NCBI GenBank assembly: GCA_026545225.1
Contig: CM048845.1
Span: 77,399,033 to 77,463,032, forward strand
DNA from: Cornus controversa
Taxonomy: Eukaryota; Streptophyta; Magnoliopsida; Cornales; Cornaceae
Direction of reading: 5' to 3'
DNA: 64,000 bases
The notes under the pieces were generated by a model, which was not told where the DNA came from, did not search any database, and saw only the letters and a program-made list of their open reading frames with translations. A program made the position numbers and the translations under genes. Positions 45,885-57,645 of the stretch are shown here, one piece after another (within the stretch, counting starts at the first letter, position 1; the number at the start of each line of letters is the position of its first letter).

Positions 45885-47390
45885 TGATTCGTGTGTGAGT
45901 GTGACTCAAAAAGTATACCAATTAAAAATTTCCACACTTCGCAATAGAACGAATTCCTTGCAGAATAGGGCTATCGAAAGGGGTATCGTACCTCAGGGAT
46001 TATGGTCTGATAAGTTGGAATACGGAACTAATTCTAATTAAATTTATAAGAAAAGAATTCTGATTTTTAAACTAATTAAAAAGATAAAATAAAATAAATC
46101 AAAGTAAACAAGATAGTGAAGATAATAAGAGAGAAACCTAGGGTGTTTGACTTCACCACTAACTCCACAATCAATGGTCAATTGAATCAACTATAGGAGA
46201 ATTACATCATGCATAAGTGGTGTCGGTGGCTACAAGCTCACCTTCATCCGTCAAGAAGATAACATATGATTAAGGCTAAGTCATGGACTATCTTCGATTG
46301 GCATGGGCCATCTGCCTAACTACTCTAATCTAGGGTGCAGTATGGTTCATCTTCTCTAGGCATAATCCATCAAAGCTCATAACAATATATTCAGTGATTA
46401 CCATTGTGTAATAATCTCTCTCATGATCACAGAAAACAAGAGGGATTGAGTTCAATAACAACAACTAAATATCTAAGACAAGATAAGAAATCATTGAGAT
46501 TGAATTTACAAGACTTTTATTGCTCAATTCTATAATAAGAATCCTCACAATTACACAATCTATGCATGTATATAAAGGTCCCCAATAATTAAAACAATCA
46601 AACCATTGATGCTTTGTTAGGGCTACATCAAAACCCTAGTGGATGAACTAGCCGCTCATGGTAGAAGAAGAAGCTTCAACTGTTGAGGAAGAAGACATCA
46701 TCTTTCTGAATTATGCGTCTGACTTCGTTCTCCAATGGCTCTGCAATATATTTCTGTTCTCTTCTCAGCCCTCTCAGACTCTCCAATCTCTGTGTAAGCT
46801 CTCTCCACTCAGCCTCCAAGTCTTCACTTTATTCTTCAAGAGAATACACCAAAGTCCTAATCCAATTAGGAATAAATTAGGGTTTCCCATAGCACTAATC
46901 AGGTGGGTTTTTCCTGCTGACTTCGGCCCAAATTTTAACCCACTAGAAGTCCGATTTACGGAATTTTTGTGAAATACAAAAGTGTGCAGAATCAAATTTC
47001 GTTCAACCTTATGAGAGAATTATTTCGATTTGAGGCTCGAAAATAAGACTTCTGATCCGTTTTCCAAAACGGGATTAAGACTGCATTATTCACAGATTTG
47101 GGCTTCAGGCCCGAAACCTTCTTAAGCTGCTGTAATTCTCTTGGACCTCTTTCTTGGGCTGATTTGAGTTGAAATAAATGGTTGAGTGAATCTCCTTGAC
47201 GTAGGCTTCATCTCACCATCTTGGATGTCTTCTTTAAAAGCCCAAAAACTTGGTTTTAACTGAAATAATCATTAAGGCCCTGAAAATACAGAAAACACTA
47301 AAACAAAGTAAAATCACAAAATAATCTATCACTAAGAGAATAAAATACATAAGTTGAGAGGCTAGAATGCGTAACATTCAACGCCGATCA
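45885..47390 (-). repeat. A2 5' LTR
   Basis: 1506 bp, TGAT...ATCA in element direction, partner of 36241-37730. Open frames within it (46658-46972) are not genes. Confidence 0.9.
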
Positions 47391-48010
47391 ACAGCATAAT
47401 GCGGACAAGATTTAAGAAGATCTTTTAATCTCTCCCACGTCTCATGAAATTGTTCTTGATCAATTTGGGTGAATCCGGTGATTGCTCTCCGGATATCACT
47501 CGTCTTTCCCATTGGGAAGTATTTTTTTAAGAACTCTATTTGCATCTCCGCCCAATAATGGATTGAGTTAGGTTCTAAGGAATTGAACCAACTTCTAGCT
47601 TTATCTTTTAGGGAGAATGGGAACATACGCAGCTTTAGATCATCCTCCGTAAAGTGTGGTACACGAATGGTGGAACACACAGAAAGGAAGTAATCTAAGT
47701 GTCGGTATGAATCCTTATTAGGGAGACCATGGAAGCTATTAAGAAGATTGATGGTGGAGGACTTTATTTCGAATTGATTTGCCTCTACATCCGGAAATTG
47801 AATACATGAAGGTACTTCAATTGTAGTCGGAAGATAAAAGTCCATAAGCAACTCTCCTTGAGGAGGTGGAGGTGGAGGTGGTTGTTCATGATTAAAAGGA
47901 GGTAGTTCGGGAGGTTGTCTCTCATTTGGGTCCATGTTTTCAGTCCTAGGCAATATAGGGTCCCTAGAGGTTCCTCTACGTTGTCTAAGTGTTCTTTCAA
48001 GTTCAATATT
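47391..48010 (-). pseudogene. Family C' gag fragment (minus)
   Basis: From about 48010 leftward: RTLRQRRGTSRDP, MDPNERQPPELPPFNHEQ, a poly-Pro run, then the gag core also present in C (RMFPFSLKDKARSWFNSLE, WAEMQIEFLKKYFPMGKT). It stops at LLKSCPHYA where the A2 5' LTR begins. It covers the N-terminal part that C has lost, while C covers the C-terminal part. Confidence 0.8.
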
Positions 48011-48012
48011 TC

Positions 48013-48763
48013 AAGAAATGTATTAGTGTACATGATCACTAGGCTAAATAATTAACATTTAACTACAAATCCCCAAGTGCTACAAAAATGAACAAGTTTA
48101 CATGGCTAGGGGCTTTAACAACACCCTAGTAGAAGAGTTAGTTGCTCATGGTTGCCTTACACTCTTCCATTGATGGAGAAGATGAAGCTTCTTGGTCTGG
48201 TTCAGCTCCTCTTTCTCCTCTCTCGAAAGTCTCTCCTTGGATAATCTAATGTGTATGAGAGATATGTGAGATATGTGGCTTCTTTGTGCTTTATGGCTAC
48301 CTTTTTCAACCTTGGGGCCCACCATATATATATATCCATTGTATCAAGAAGGTCCCCAAGGGTCTTGTTCAAGTCAGACAATCCCCCTAAGTCGTGCAAA
48401 AAAGGGGGATTTTGTTGCAAGTGGGAAAGCAGGTGAGCAAGTGGGCAAGTGGCTTCTGCAGAATCTCGATCAATCGAGATTGGATCTCGATTAATCGAGA
48501 TTTCGATCAATCGAAATGAGATCTCGATCAATCGAGATCTCGATTGATCGAGATCAACATCTCGATTGATCGAGATGCCTTGGCTGCAATTTCTGATTTT
48601 TCTCTTCAGCTGCAAAAAAACCTTCAAACTTTGCTCCTTTTCTTACAAGACCTGCAATACATCAAAAATACAAAAATACCGTAAACATATCTCGGTAAAC
48701 ATAAAAACGGAACTAACATATGCAATAAAGAGGGTTCAAATGCATAGAATTGAACACTTATCA
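48013..48763 (-). repeat. Family C' LTR, truncated
   Basis: Minus-oriented copy of the first ~730 bp of the C LTR, starting TGATAAGTGTTCAATTC at 48763. It joins directly to gag at about 48012, so the second half of the LTR, the primer binding site and the leader are gone. The right flank CCTCT is A3 sequence. It contains the six-unit palindrome array 48463-48576. Confidence 0.8.
48463..48576. repeat. ATCTCGATCAATCGAGAT palindrome array (6 units)
   Basis: Six palindromes of about 18 bp with central CA, TA or TG variation, one with TTTCGATCAATCGAAAT. Homologous to the three-unit array at 33674-33731. Confidence 0.85.
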
Positions 48764-49629
48764 CCTCTGAAAAATCAAGGAAAAGGTGGTGCCGGAGCAT
48801 CTAGGTCTTAGCAGGAATGGAGTGTCAAAACCAACCAACTAGCCCACAGTCAATGTGCAATGTCCTCCCCCAAACTGTACTTCAAAACCCCTTAAAGAAA
48901 TCACCCCACTTCCACAATTAATTCACACCTCTTGTGAAGGAGGAAACATGAAAAAGTTGAAACTTTAATAATGATGGAGAATAACAAGTTGGAATGGATG
49001 ATGATGGTGATGAATGATGATCATCATTATCAATAGAACAATGAAAGTAGAAGATTTGTAATGTGTGTTGATGTAGGAGAGTCCACAAGAGGCACCCAAA
49101 AGTATATTTTCGAGTATGAGCAAGTAGGGCCTAAAAGTCGGTCTCAAAATAAAGCAAAAATGTAGCAGTTGGGCCATATGGGGCTGGGGCGATCGATCCC
49201 CCTTGGGCTGGGCGATCGATTCCCCAGCCTGCTAGATAGTTTAATAAAAAAAATTCAAGGGGCAATCGATCCCCCATGTTGGAGCCTGTTGAGTCTCTAT
49301 TGCCAAGGGTCAACCGGGAAGGGTATTTTTGAAGTATCTATCGCCCAAGGTCGATCGAGACCTCTATTTTTCACCCACTTTGAGTCCAAATACCTCGGTA
49401 CACCTTTTGACATCCCCCAGAAGTAACTTATACATCAAAAACTCAAAGAAAACTCATTAAAATGTAACTAATAATGGAAGAAAAATAAAGAAAAACATAA
49501 ACTAAAAATAAAAATAAAAGAAAAGAAAAATAAAAATAAAAGAAAACTAAAGAAATTAAAGGATAGAAATACGTACAAATCCTACAATTTAACGTCCATA
49601 GGCGACGATCATCGACTTCAATTGAAAGT

Positions 49630-51475
49630 TCACCCAATGCCACATCGCTTGAGGAGATTTAACTTCGTCGCTCCTATATGATCCTCACTTTCTTGTACCA
49701 AACTCAAAGTAGCCAGAATGGTCTCATTGGCTTCAAAAAATACATCCCCTTGCCTTGAATTCAATTTAAACCTTGGAAAAGACTTCAATGATGGCACCGG
49801 ATGAGTTCTAGAAAGAGGGAGAAATGGTTCAATCGGAATCCTCCAAGGTGGCTTATCTTTCATGGCCACTACATCAAGCATAGAATTGACCCTTGCAATG
49901 GACTTCTCAACCTCTTGAGATAGAGAAATCGAATCAACTTCTTCCACATAATCATCAAAGACATCCATGAAGAAACAATCACTCTCATCTGGAGGATTTT
50001 GAGTGGCATTAAAAATATTCAAGTTCACCTTAGGATCATAAGAAATTTCAGCACTAGAACTCTTTGTCACCTCTTCTTCTTCCTCCTTCTCTCCCACCTT
50101 TTTATTGATCACTTTCCCACTTCTCAAAGTGGTGACGGCTTGAATCTCTTCATGATGTGGTCTGCTCGAAGAAGAAATATTGTTCAGGACATAAACCCCT
50201 CTTGGGTTGGCAACTGGTTGGCTTGGTAGTTTCCCCTCTTCTCTTCTACTTAAGGCATTAACAAGTTGTTCAAACTGAGATTCTAGTTTAGCAATCTACT
50301 GAGAGTGAGAATGAACCAGTTGAGCAGTGGAATGAACCAGTTGAGCAGTGGATTGAACTGTTACTGGAGTAGCTTGTACTATCTCTACAATAGAGTCAAG
50401 CTTCTCAAGTTTTGCTAGGACAATCGCCATTTTGTCCTCAATAACTGAATACCTCTGTGGCATAGGAACTTGTTCTTGATATAATTGTGAAGGCACATAG
50501 TTTTGAGGTTAAAAAGTGGGTAGAATTGCTACCCCTTGCTCTTGCGGAAGATCGAAAAATTGCCCAATTGAAGGGCAATTATTCACATGATGCATAGGAC
50601 TCGAGCAAAAATCACATGGCTCAAATATAGAAGCGTATGAAGATGGATTAGGAATTTGACCAGCCGCCATGAGTTGCACCTCTCTGTGACACAGCATCCA
50701 CAATGGTAGACATAGTACTTGCAGAACCACTCTCAAAAATAATATCAGTCTTCCTTGTATTGGATGGTCTGCTGGAACGAGATGAAGACACATATTGTAA
50801 AGAACTGTCACTGAGATGCTCGAACAAAGTCCATGCTTCATCTTCACTTTTTAACATAAAAGTACCACCACATGATGCATCCACCATCTGTCGATTACCT
50901 TTAGTTAGCCCTTCATAGAAACACTATACTAACTGCCACATTGGAACTTAATGATGAGGACACTTTCTAAGAAGGTCCTTGAATCTCTCCCATGTCTCAT
51001 AGAATTGTTCCCCCTCAAATTGAGAGAAACCAATGATAGCTCGTCTGAATTGATTGGTCCTCCCTATCAGAAAGTATTTCTTCAAAAACTCATTTTGCAT
51101 TTGAGTCCATGTAGTGATAGAACCCACCGATAGAGATCTAAACCAATACTTGGCCTTTCCCTTTAGAGAGAATGGAAAGAGTCGCATCCGAAAAGCATCT
51201 TCTGAGAAGTTATGAATTTTTGTTAATGAGCAAACTTCTATGAAATCATCTAAGTGCTTGTACGGATCCTCATAAGTCAGCCCAAAATAAGATGGTAGCA
51301 TCTGAATGATACTGGGCTTGATCTCATAGTTCTGTGCAGTGACATTAGGCAATTGAAATTCAGCTGGGGAGTTATAAGTCTCTGGGACATAGTAGTTTCT
51401 AAGCAATCTCGCTCTTTCCACAACAGCATTAAGCACAATATTGTTATCATCATTATTACCACGCACACCATCCAT
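49630..51475 (-). pseudogene. A3 gag with in-frame fusion to protease tail
   Basis: Gag motifs LLRNYYVPETYNSPAEF, MRLFPFSLKGKAKYWF and WTQMQNEFLKKYFLIGRT, and a knuckle CDFCSSPMHHVNNC near 50590. At about 50035 SAEISYDP runs straight into KVNLNIFNA, which normally follows the protease, so the catalytic DLGAS region has been deleted in frame. A frameshift lies near 50690 and stops occur around 50945 and 50508. It ends at LLKRCGIG like A1. Confidence 0.82.
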
Positions 51476-51741
51476 GACGTCAATAACCTCTTTATCTCGC
51501 TCAATGGTACGGTGATTGAAGTACCAGAAAAGAAATAATAAAATAATAATAAAATAAATTAGATTAGTAGTAAAAATAAAAATTCTAAACTAAAAAAAAA
51601 AATTAGTACCAGAAAAAAAACAAAAGAAATAAAAAAACAATATAAAAAAAATAAAATTAAAAAATTAAAAATATATAAAAATTCCTAAACTAAAAATCCA
51701 ATTAGAACTAATTCTAAAAATCCAAACAATCAAATAGACAG

Positions 51742-51759
51742 TCCCCAGCAACGGTGCCA
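51742..51759 (-). other. A3 primer binding site (tRNA-Asp, degenerate)
   Basis: Minus strand TGGCACCGTTGCTGGGGA, two changes from the perfect site in A2. It shares the first change with A1. Confidence 0.85.
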
Positions 51760-51764
51760 AAAAT

Positions 51765-53237
51765 TGATTCGTGTGTGAGTGCGGCTCAATTATAATTGCC
51801 ACACTTCACAATAGAACGAATTCCTTGTAGAATAGGGCTATCGAAAGGGGTGTCGAAGCTCAGGAACTGTGGTCTGACTGAGTCGGATATATGGAATTAA
51901 TTCTAATTAAATTTAAAAGAAAAGAATTCTGATTTTTAATTCTAAATTAATTAATGAAGTAATTGAACAAAAGCAAGAAAAACTATTGAGTGTAGAGAAT
52001 ATAAGATAAATCTAGGGTTATTGACTTCACCACTAACTTCACAATCAATGGTCAATTAAACTAACTATGGGGCATCGTATCATGCATAAGTGGTGTCGGT
52101 GGCTACAAACTCACCTCCATCCGTCAAGAAGATAACATATGATTAAGGCTAAGTCATGGACTATCTTCGATTGGCATGAGCCATCTGCCTAACTACCCTA
52201 CTCTAAGGTGTAGTATGATTCATCTTTTCTAGGCATAATTTATCAAAGCTTTTAATGATATATTCAATGAAAATCATTGTGTAATAATCGCTCTCATGAT
52301 CACAAAAAATAAGAGAGATTGAGTTCAATAATAACAACTAAATATCTAAGATAAGATAAGAAATCATTGAAACTGAATTTATAAGACTTTTATAACTCAA
52401 TTCTATAATAAGAATCCTCTAAATTACACAATCTATGAATGAATACAAAAATTTCCAATAATTAGAACAATCAAACCAGTGATGTTTAGTTAGGGCTACA
52501 TCAAAACCCTAGTGGCTGAACTAGCCGCTCATGGTAGAAGAAGAAGCTTTAACGGTTGAGGAAGAAGACATCATCTCCATGGAAGTATTGATACGCCTTG
52601 TTCTCCAATGATTCTCCACTCCAAAAGCTCTTCAAAGCTGTTGCCAAGCCTCCTCAATATAGCCCCAATCTGTCACTATTAATAGCCAAGAGAATATGAA
52701 GAGTCCCCACCTAATTAGGAGACAATTAAGGTTTCCCGCATGCCCTAATCAGGTAAGTTTTTCTGTTGACTTTCGGCCCAAAGTTTGACCCAATAGAAGT
52801 CCGATTCACAAAATTTACGTGAAATACAAAAGTGTCCAGAATCGAATTTTGTTTAACTTTGCGAGAATTGAGTCAATTTAAAGCTCATAAATAAGAGTTT
52901 TGAGCTATTTTTCAAAACGGGATTAAAATTGTATTAAGCGCAGAATTGGATTTCAGCCCAAAATACCCTTCAGCAGTTATAATTCTCTTGGATCTCTTCC
53001 TTGGACTGATTTGAGTTAAATTATGGAGTTGAATGGATCCATTTGATGTAGGGATCATCTAACCTTCTTACATGTCATATTTAAAAACCCAAAATCATGG
53101 TTTTAACTAAAATAATCATTAAGATCCTGAAAATACAGAAAACACTAAAATAAAGTAAAATAACAAAATAATCTATCACTAAGAGAATAAAATATGCAAA
53201 TTAAGAGGCTAAAATGCGTAACATTCAACGCCGATCA
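51765..53237 (-). repeat. A3 5' LTR
   Basis: 1473 bp, clearly homologous to the A1 and A2 LTRs but more diverged, so this is probably an older copy. The flank AACAC (53238-53242) has no partner because the left LTR is missing. Confidence 0.88.
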
Positions 53238-54560
53238 AACACGCTCAGTAGGAATGTCTAAAACACAATTTTGCAAGCCTTGTGAATACCACATAACACA
53301 TAATCATATTATCATATTAAACACAATTCATATACAAATAATCATGCTAACAACCATGTCGTAAATGTATGCATCATACTACACACTCACACTTTGTCCG
53401 TGTCTCACACACACATTGATTCCATCTCTCAGACCTTGGCTCACCGCCACAATGTCAACGATAACACTTGGATCGAATTATGACTCTTGGCAATCCGACT
53501 CACCACAACCTTTCTATTTCACCTCGGATCCCGACTCTTGGCCACCCAGTTTTTACAAAACTCTTTCACATGCAATGCGTGAACATTATCACAATCATGC
53601 TCATGCTAAACGTGCAAATAGAATTAAAATTAATATAGCATCAATAGACATGCTTACACATTCCCAAATAAACCTCATATGCATTCTCATTGAGCATGTA
53701 TCACAATTTTCACCTTTCATATCATTTATATTAATAACCAACTATGTTTTACATCCAAACATGCTCATCAAGAAAATTTATCAAACACATAGGTGTCACC
53801 TTCACATATACATATGAACACATATAATTCCGTCACGTTTCACATTCAACATGCTTCATAATTATTTAAAACAACTATAAACATGTAATCATATTATTTC
53901 ACATTGAGAATTCATTGAATTGTATACTCTAGAATGTTTTAACCTTGAAAGACATCTCATTATACCCATATAACCAATTGATTGCTATAGATAACTAATA
54001 TACCCACACAAACCCCATATTTCATGGGTTAGGCATCCCTACCTCAATTTAAAAGAGCTTATAAATAAAATCTCCAATTTCTCATGAAATTAACTTTCTC
54101 TGAATTCAATTATGAATGGATCAAACTTGAGCCCTCAATGCGTAGACCAACTCTCTCTTCTTCGGCGCCTTCCAATTATCGCCCCAAGCCTCCCAATTTC
54201 AATGAAAAAGGAAGAAGATGAATGTAGAGATATATAAATATATATTGCTCTCTTAATCAGCTGAATAGAATGAGAGAAATAGGATTGTATTATCCTCTTT
54301 TCTTATTTATAGGCCTAACATCTCATATTTACAAAAATGTCATTAGTCACTTACTGAACCTTCTCGGTAACTTCTACGAAACCGAAATTGATTCCATAAC
54401 TCATCAAATATTTTATTTAACCTAATCTCAAATTTTGGTGTCATTCTGACCCTTTAAAAAATTTTCAGGCCCACTTGGCCCATCGGATTAGCATCTTAGG
54501 CTTGCCCGACCCGAAAAACTTAAATTTTTTCAAACACTCCCAAAACTTCCTCAGACTGGT
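53238..54560 (-). repeat. Probable decayed minus-strand gypsy LTR
   Basis: No credible gene. The minus strand has a TATA box CCTATAAATAAG near 54313 followed by pyrimidine-rich leader-like sequence and GGGGTTTGTGTGGGTATATT, an arrangement like transcribed plant gypsy LTRs. 53460-53545 has two CGACTCTTGGC-type motifs. A3 seems to sit in or beside it. The open frame 53365-53817 is not convincing. Confidence 0.35.
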
Positions 54561-54619
54561 ATAAGGGTCCCCAAACATATATTTTACATTTAAAACACAT
54601 ATATAGCCATTTAAATCCT

Positions 54620-55384
54620 TTATATGATAATAAATAAATAAAATCGGCCAAAAATGGTTACGATCTTTACATCACATTTCAAGTGAGGATTTTTGGGTGT
54701 GAAATTTTTCTTAAAATTACGTGAATTGTTCCTTACAACAAAGGCTATAATTTTATACACCGGTGCACTTCCCTTTGATATTGCTCCCTGTTTTTCATTC
54801 TGGAGAATGAGAGAATGAGCTTTGTTGACGGTAGGAAGTGGATTCATGAGTAGAATTTGTCCTCGAACCACATCATAAGTTTAAAATTTGTCCTCGAACC
54901 ACATCATAAGTTTTATTAAGCCCCATGAGAAACCTTATAGTCTTTTGATTTTGTTGGAACTGCAAAACTTCCTTTATAGTGTCGCAAATGTAGGTTGGGA
55001 TAGAATGCAATGCATCACGTTCATCTCAAAGGCCCTTTAGCTTGGTAAAATAAGCGTCAGTGGTCATGTTATCCTATTTGCAATCATGGATGGATTCTTA
55101 AACATAAAAGAGATTAACACTATTGATGTGTAAAAAGTATCTTTCAAATCACACCAAATTTTATAAACATCCTCATTGTATATTACACTTGCTCCAACAT
55201 CATGTGAGATTGAATTAAAAAACCATACATTTACAAGATTGTTGCAATGCCTTCATTGATGAAGTTTTGTAATGGAAGTAGTTGGTGGTTGTCGAATAGT
55301 GCCATTGACGAAGTAGTTGGTGGTTGTTGAGAGCCATGAGCATGACATGACTCTATGTATTGTAGTTTTCTTCATTCAATAATT
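54620..55384 (-). pseudogene. Ty1/copia gag fragment (C-terminal side)
   Basis: Minus-strand pieces in shifting frames: LLNEENYNT, NLVNVWFFNSISHDVGASVI, YKIWCDLKDTF, then YDVVRGQILLMNPLPTVNKA and HSLILQNEKQGAIS, the UBN2-type gag of plant copia elements. Many frameshifts and stops. A 32-bp tandem duplication containing TTTGTCCTCGAACCACATCA sits at about 54850-54912. Zinc knuckle, protease, integrase and RT are missing. It continues upstream at 57024-57133. Confidence 0.78.
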
Positions 55385-55389
55385 GTGTG

Positions 55390-57018
55390 TGATGGGAATG
55401 AATCATTTTGCGTAACAGAAGCAAGTCGAAATAAATCGATAAATTGATCAAACTCTTGATATATGAAAAATCAAGTAACAACAATTTTTTTCTTATTTAA
55501 CACAAATATGATTACATGAAGAATATGGGATTCAGAGATAGGGTACCTTGATAGGGATAATTTTCTAACCCCTTAGTCTTCAACAATCGATGAAGCAATC
55601 GATCTCCTTGGTGTACTGCTCGTAAGAATCACCATTATGATCCTTGAGGTTGATTCTCTAAAAACCTAGTTCTTGTGGAATAATCCTAGGTTTGTGAATT
55701 GGTTTCTTTCTCTGAAATCTCCTACAACCACTCTTGTTGCAATTACATAACCCTAGTCTGAAAACTATTTTTCACCCTCAATATGAGAGAGAATGAGACA
55801 TATTTATAAAGGAGTCTCTCACAAGTCAACTTTTCCTTTACATATATGCAAGAAATGATAAATCATATCTTCATATAAAAGAAAAATATATATACACTCC
55901 ATATCATATATTTTTCCTACGAAAAATAAGATATTATGTATATATTTAAATTATATATACTAATATATATTCCAGAATAATAAAATATCCAATATATATT
56001 TATATATAATTTTACTCGTTCTCTTAGCATGTAATTAAATTATAAATGCCCTTAACACATTAAATCAATTCACATTTAACAATCCAGTTGGTTTTAAATT
56101 GATTCAGTGGACTAGAAGTGAGGATCTTATTTCAAAGCCCAAACTCTTATTGGCTCCAATGAATTTTAAATTAGCCCGGTCATTCCATGACCCTAAATTT
56201 TAATAATCCATTAACCACAACTTAATTACATAATATAAGTGTGGTTGCACTCCAACTCAAGAATGGTTGAATCTTGTGTTGCTTTAACACTCAACACACG
56301 TGTTAATTATACGAAATTATCCCTCTATACACAATTGAATATGGACGTATAAGTGCCAAGTAATTCAAATCAATAATTAAATATTTATTAAGGCAATTGA
56401 TTATTTTTCGTTTAATAAAAAAACCTTACGCACTTTGTCAATGTGCATATCCATTTTATTAAAGTCGAACCAAGCACTTGGATTTACCATTGATTATGTT
56501 AATCAAGTCATAATAAATTAGCTAGCATAGATGTAGATCTTGTGAGCATGTTCCAAAGCACATGATCACCAACACCCAACATATTTGGATTTAGATCCTA
56601 GGCCTACTGCATATATCAAAGTGCTAACCAACCATGCCTAGGGTTCATCACTCCCTCATACTTGAGGATAACATTCACCATAACACTGAGAAGTAGTAAT
56701 TACAATGACGGCCTCACAATTACTTTGATAATGACTTGTTGGCGATCCTATTATGTTCTTTATCCCACTATTATTGAACAAACAAAACACTTTATGATAA
56801 CATAATATAAGTGACTTGTGCTCCCGACTTTGGTAACCATACCATGCACGCACTAAGTCATTGTGTAGTCAATGGACACTGTGATTTGGGTCTTAAATCG
56901 AATCAATACACAACATTCATAATATATAAATAGTATTTTTGATAAACAATAGATTATTATTAATAAACCAATATCGTTATATCCCAATTGATGCTATAAA
57001 GGGCATATAATCCTAACA
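55390..57018 (-). mobile_element. Solo LTR in a copia gag
   Basis: 1.63 kb, minus strand, starting TGTTAGGATTATATGCCC and ending CATTCCCATCA. Flanks GTGTG (55385-55389) and ATGTG (57019-57023) are a 5-bp duplication with one change. The gag reading resumes across it (LVLVT ... LLNEENYNT), which fixes the borders. No internal coding region or second LTR, so it is a solo LTR, probably from another copia element. Confidence 0.7.
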
Positions 57019-57023
57019 ATGTG

Positions 57024-57133
57024 ACAAGTACAAGCCCAGGTTAATCAGAGTGATAAAGATAAAAAGGATTATTTGGGTTGTTGTATTGGTTGGCCTCAGC
57101 CTCGGCTGAGTTTTTGGTATCTTTTTCTTCCAT
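57024..57133 (-). pseudogene. Ty1/copia gag fragment (N-terminal)
   Basis: From ATG at 57133: MEEKDTKNSAEAEANQYNNP, then FYLYHSD, a TAA in place of a Gln codon, and PGLVLVT. This is the usual start of copia gag, 58 nt after the primer binding site. It is interrupted by the solo LTR. Confidence 0.78.
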
Positions 57134-57190
57134 GTTTGTCGGCGAGAAGAAGAATGAAGAGATAAGGGTTGATGGTCAGGAGCGTGGTTT

Positions 57191-57201
57191 CTCTGATACC
57201 A
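57191..57201 (-). other. Copia primer binding site (initiator-Met tRNA)
   Basis: Minus strand TGGTATCAGAG immediately next to the LTR end TTTCTTACA. Confidence 0.8.
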
Positions 57202-57416
57202 TGTAAGAAATTAATATTCTCTGCATTTTATTCATTGAAAAAAGAGAAATATATATACAGTCTAGTGATTAATTTAGATCCTAAATTAAAGTATATACAC
57301 TGTTGTTGCCTAATTACATTCCTACGTAAATGAAAAATCAATCAATGAAAGTTGACAGTGCATGATTCAACGAGACAACAGATTTTATGCTTTAACTGCC
57401 TTGACATTCTTTAACA
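57202..57416 (-). repeat. Copia 5' LTR
   Basis: About 215 bp, TGTTAAAGAATGTCAAGG to TTTCTTACA in element direction. The 3' LTR was not found to the left, so the element is truncated. Its outer end overlaps the border of a TRIM. Confidence 0.65.
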
Positions 57417-57645
57417 GCTTTTAGAGTAAATGGTGTTTAACATGGTATTGGAGCCTCAGGCAGCAGCAAGTCCTGGGTTCCAACCTCGCCGTCACCCTAC
57501 CTCAATAATTAATTAAAAACTATCACTCATTGGGCCCACACAAGTGCTTGTCCATGTCGCACTTGAGGGGGAGTGTTAGAGATATAAATATTCAAGTTAC
57601 ACCCTCTCTAACAGCTTAAGCTTTTAGAGTAGATGGTGTTTAACA
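57413..57645 (+). mobile_element. TRIM-like miniature LTR element
   Basis: Right LTR 57574-57645 (TGTTAGAGATATAAATATTC to GTGTTTAACA, 72 bp). The left LTR is reduced to its last ~30 bp, ending 57442. Between them are TGGTATTGGAGC (an initiator-Met tRNA primer site with two changes) and the polypurine tract GAGGGGGAG just before the right LTR. There is no coding sequence; such miniature elements depend on enzymes from other elements. Confidence 0.7.

Larger units (their letters stand above)
36241..47390 (-). mobile_element. Athila retrotransposon A2 (gag, pro, RT, RNase H, env-like; no integrase)
   Basis: 11.15 kb, minus strand. LTRs 36241-37730 and 45885-47390, perfect tRNA-Asp primer site at 45862-45879, polypurine tract at 37731. 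Order in element direction: gag, protease, reverse transcriptase, RNase H, non-coding block with CGATCGATC repeats, env-like ORF, 3' non-coding region. Integrase is almost wholly deleted. The flanks GTCAT (left) and ACAGC (right) differ, and they lie in two C-family fragments of opposite orientation, so the LTRs do not come from one simple insertion. Confidence 0.88.
48764..51764 (-). mobile_element. Athila A3 internal region (left part missing)
   Basis: Non-coding 3' sequence (48764-49620, like A1 18545-19429, with a CGATCGATC cluster at 49185-49360) and a gag-pro frame, then the primer binding site and 5' LTR. The left LTR, polypurine tract and about 1.6 kb of 3' non-coding DNA expected from A1 are absent beyond the C' junction at 48763. 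Confidence 0.8.
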
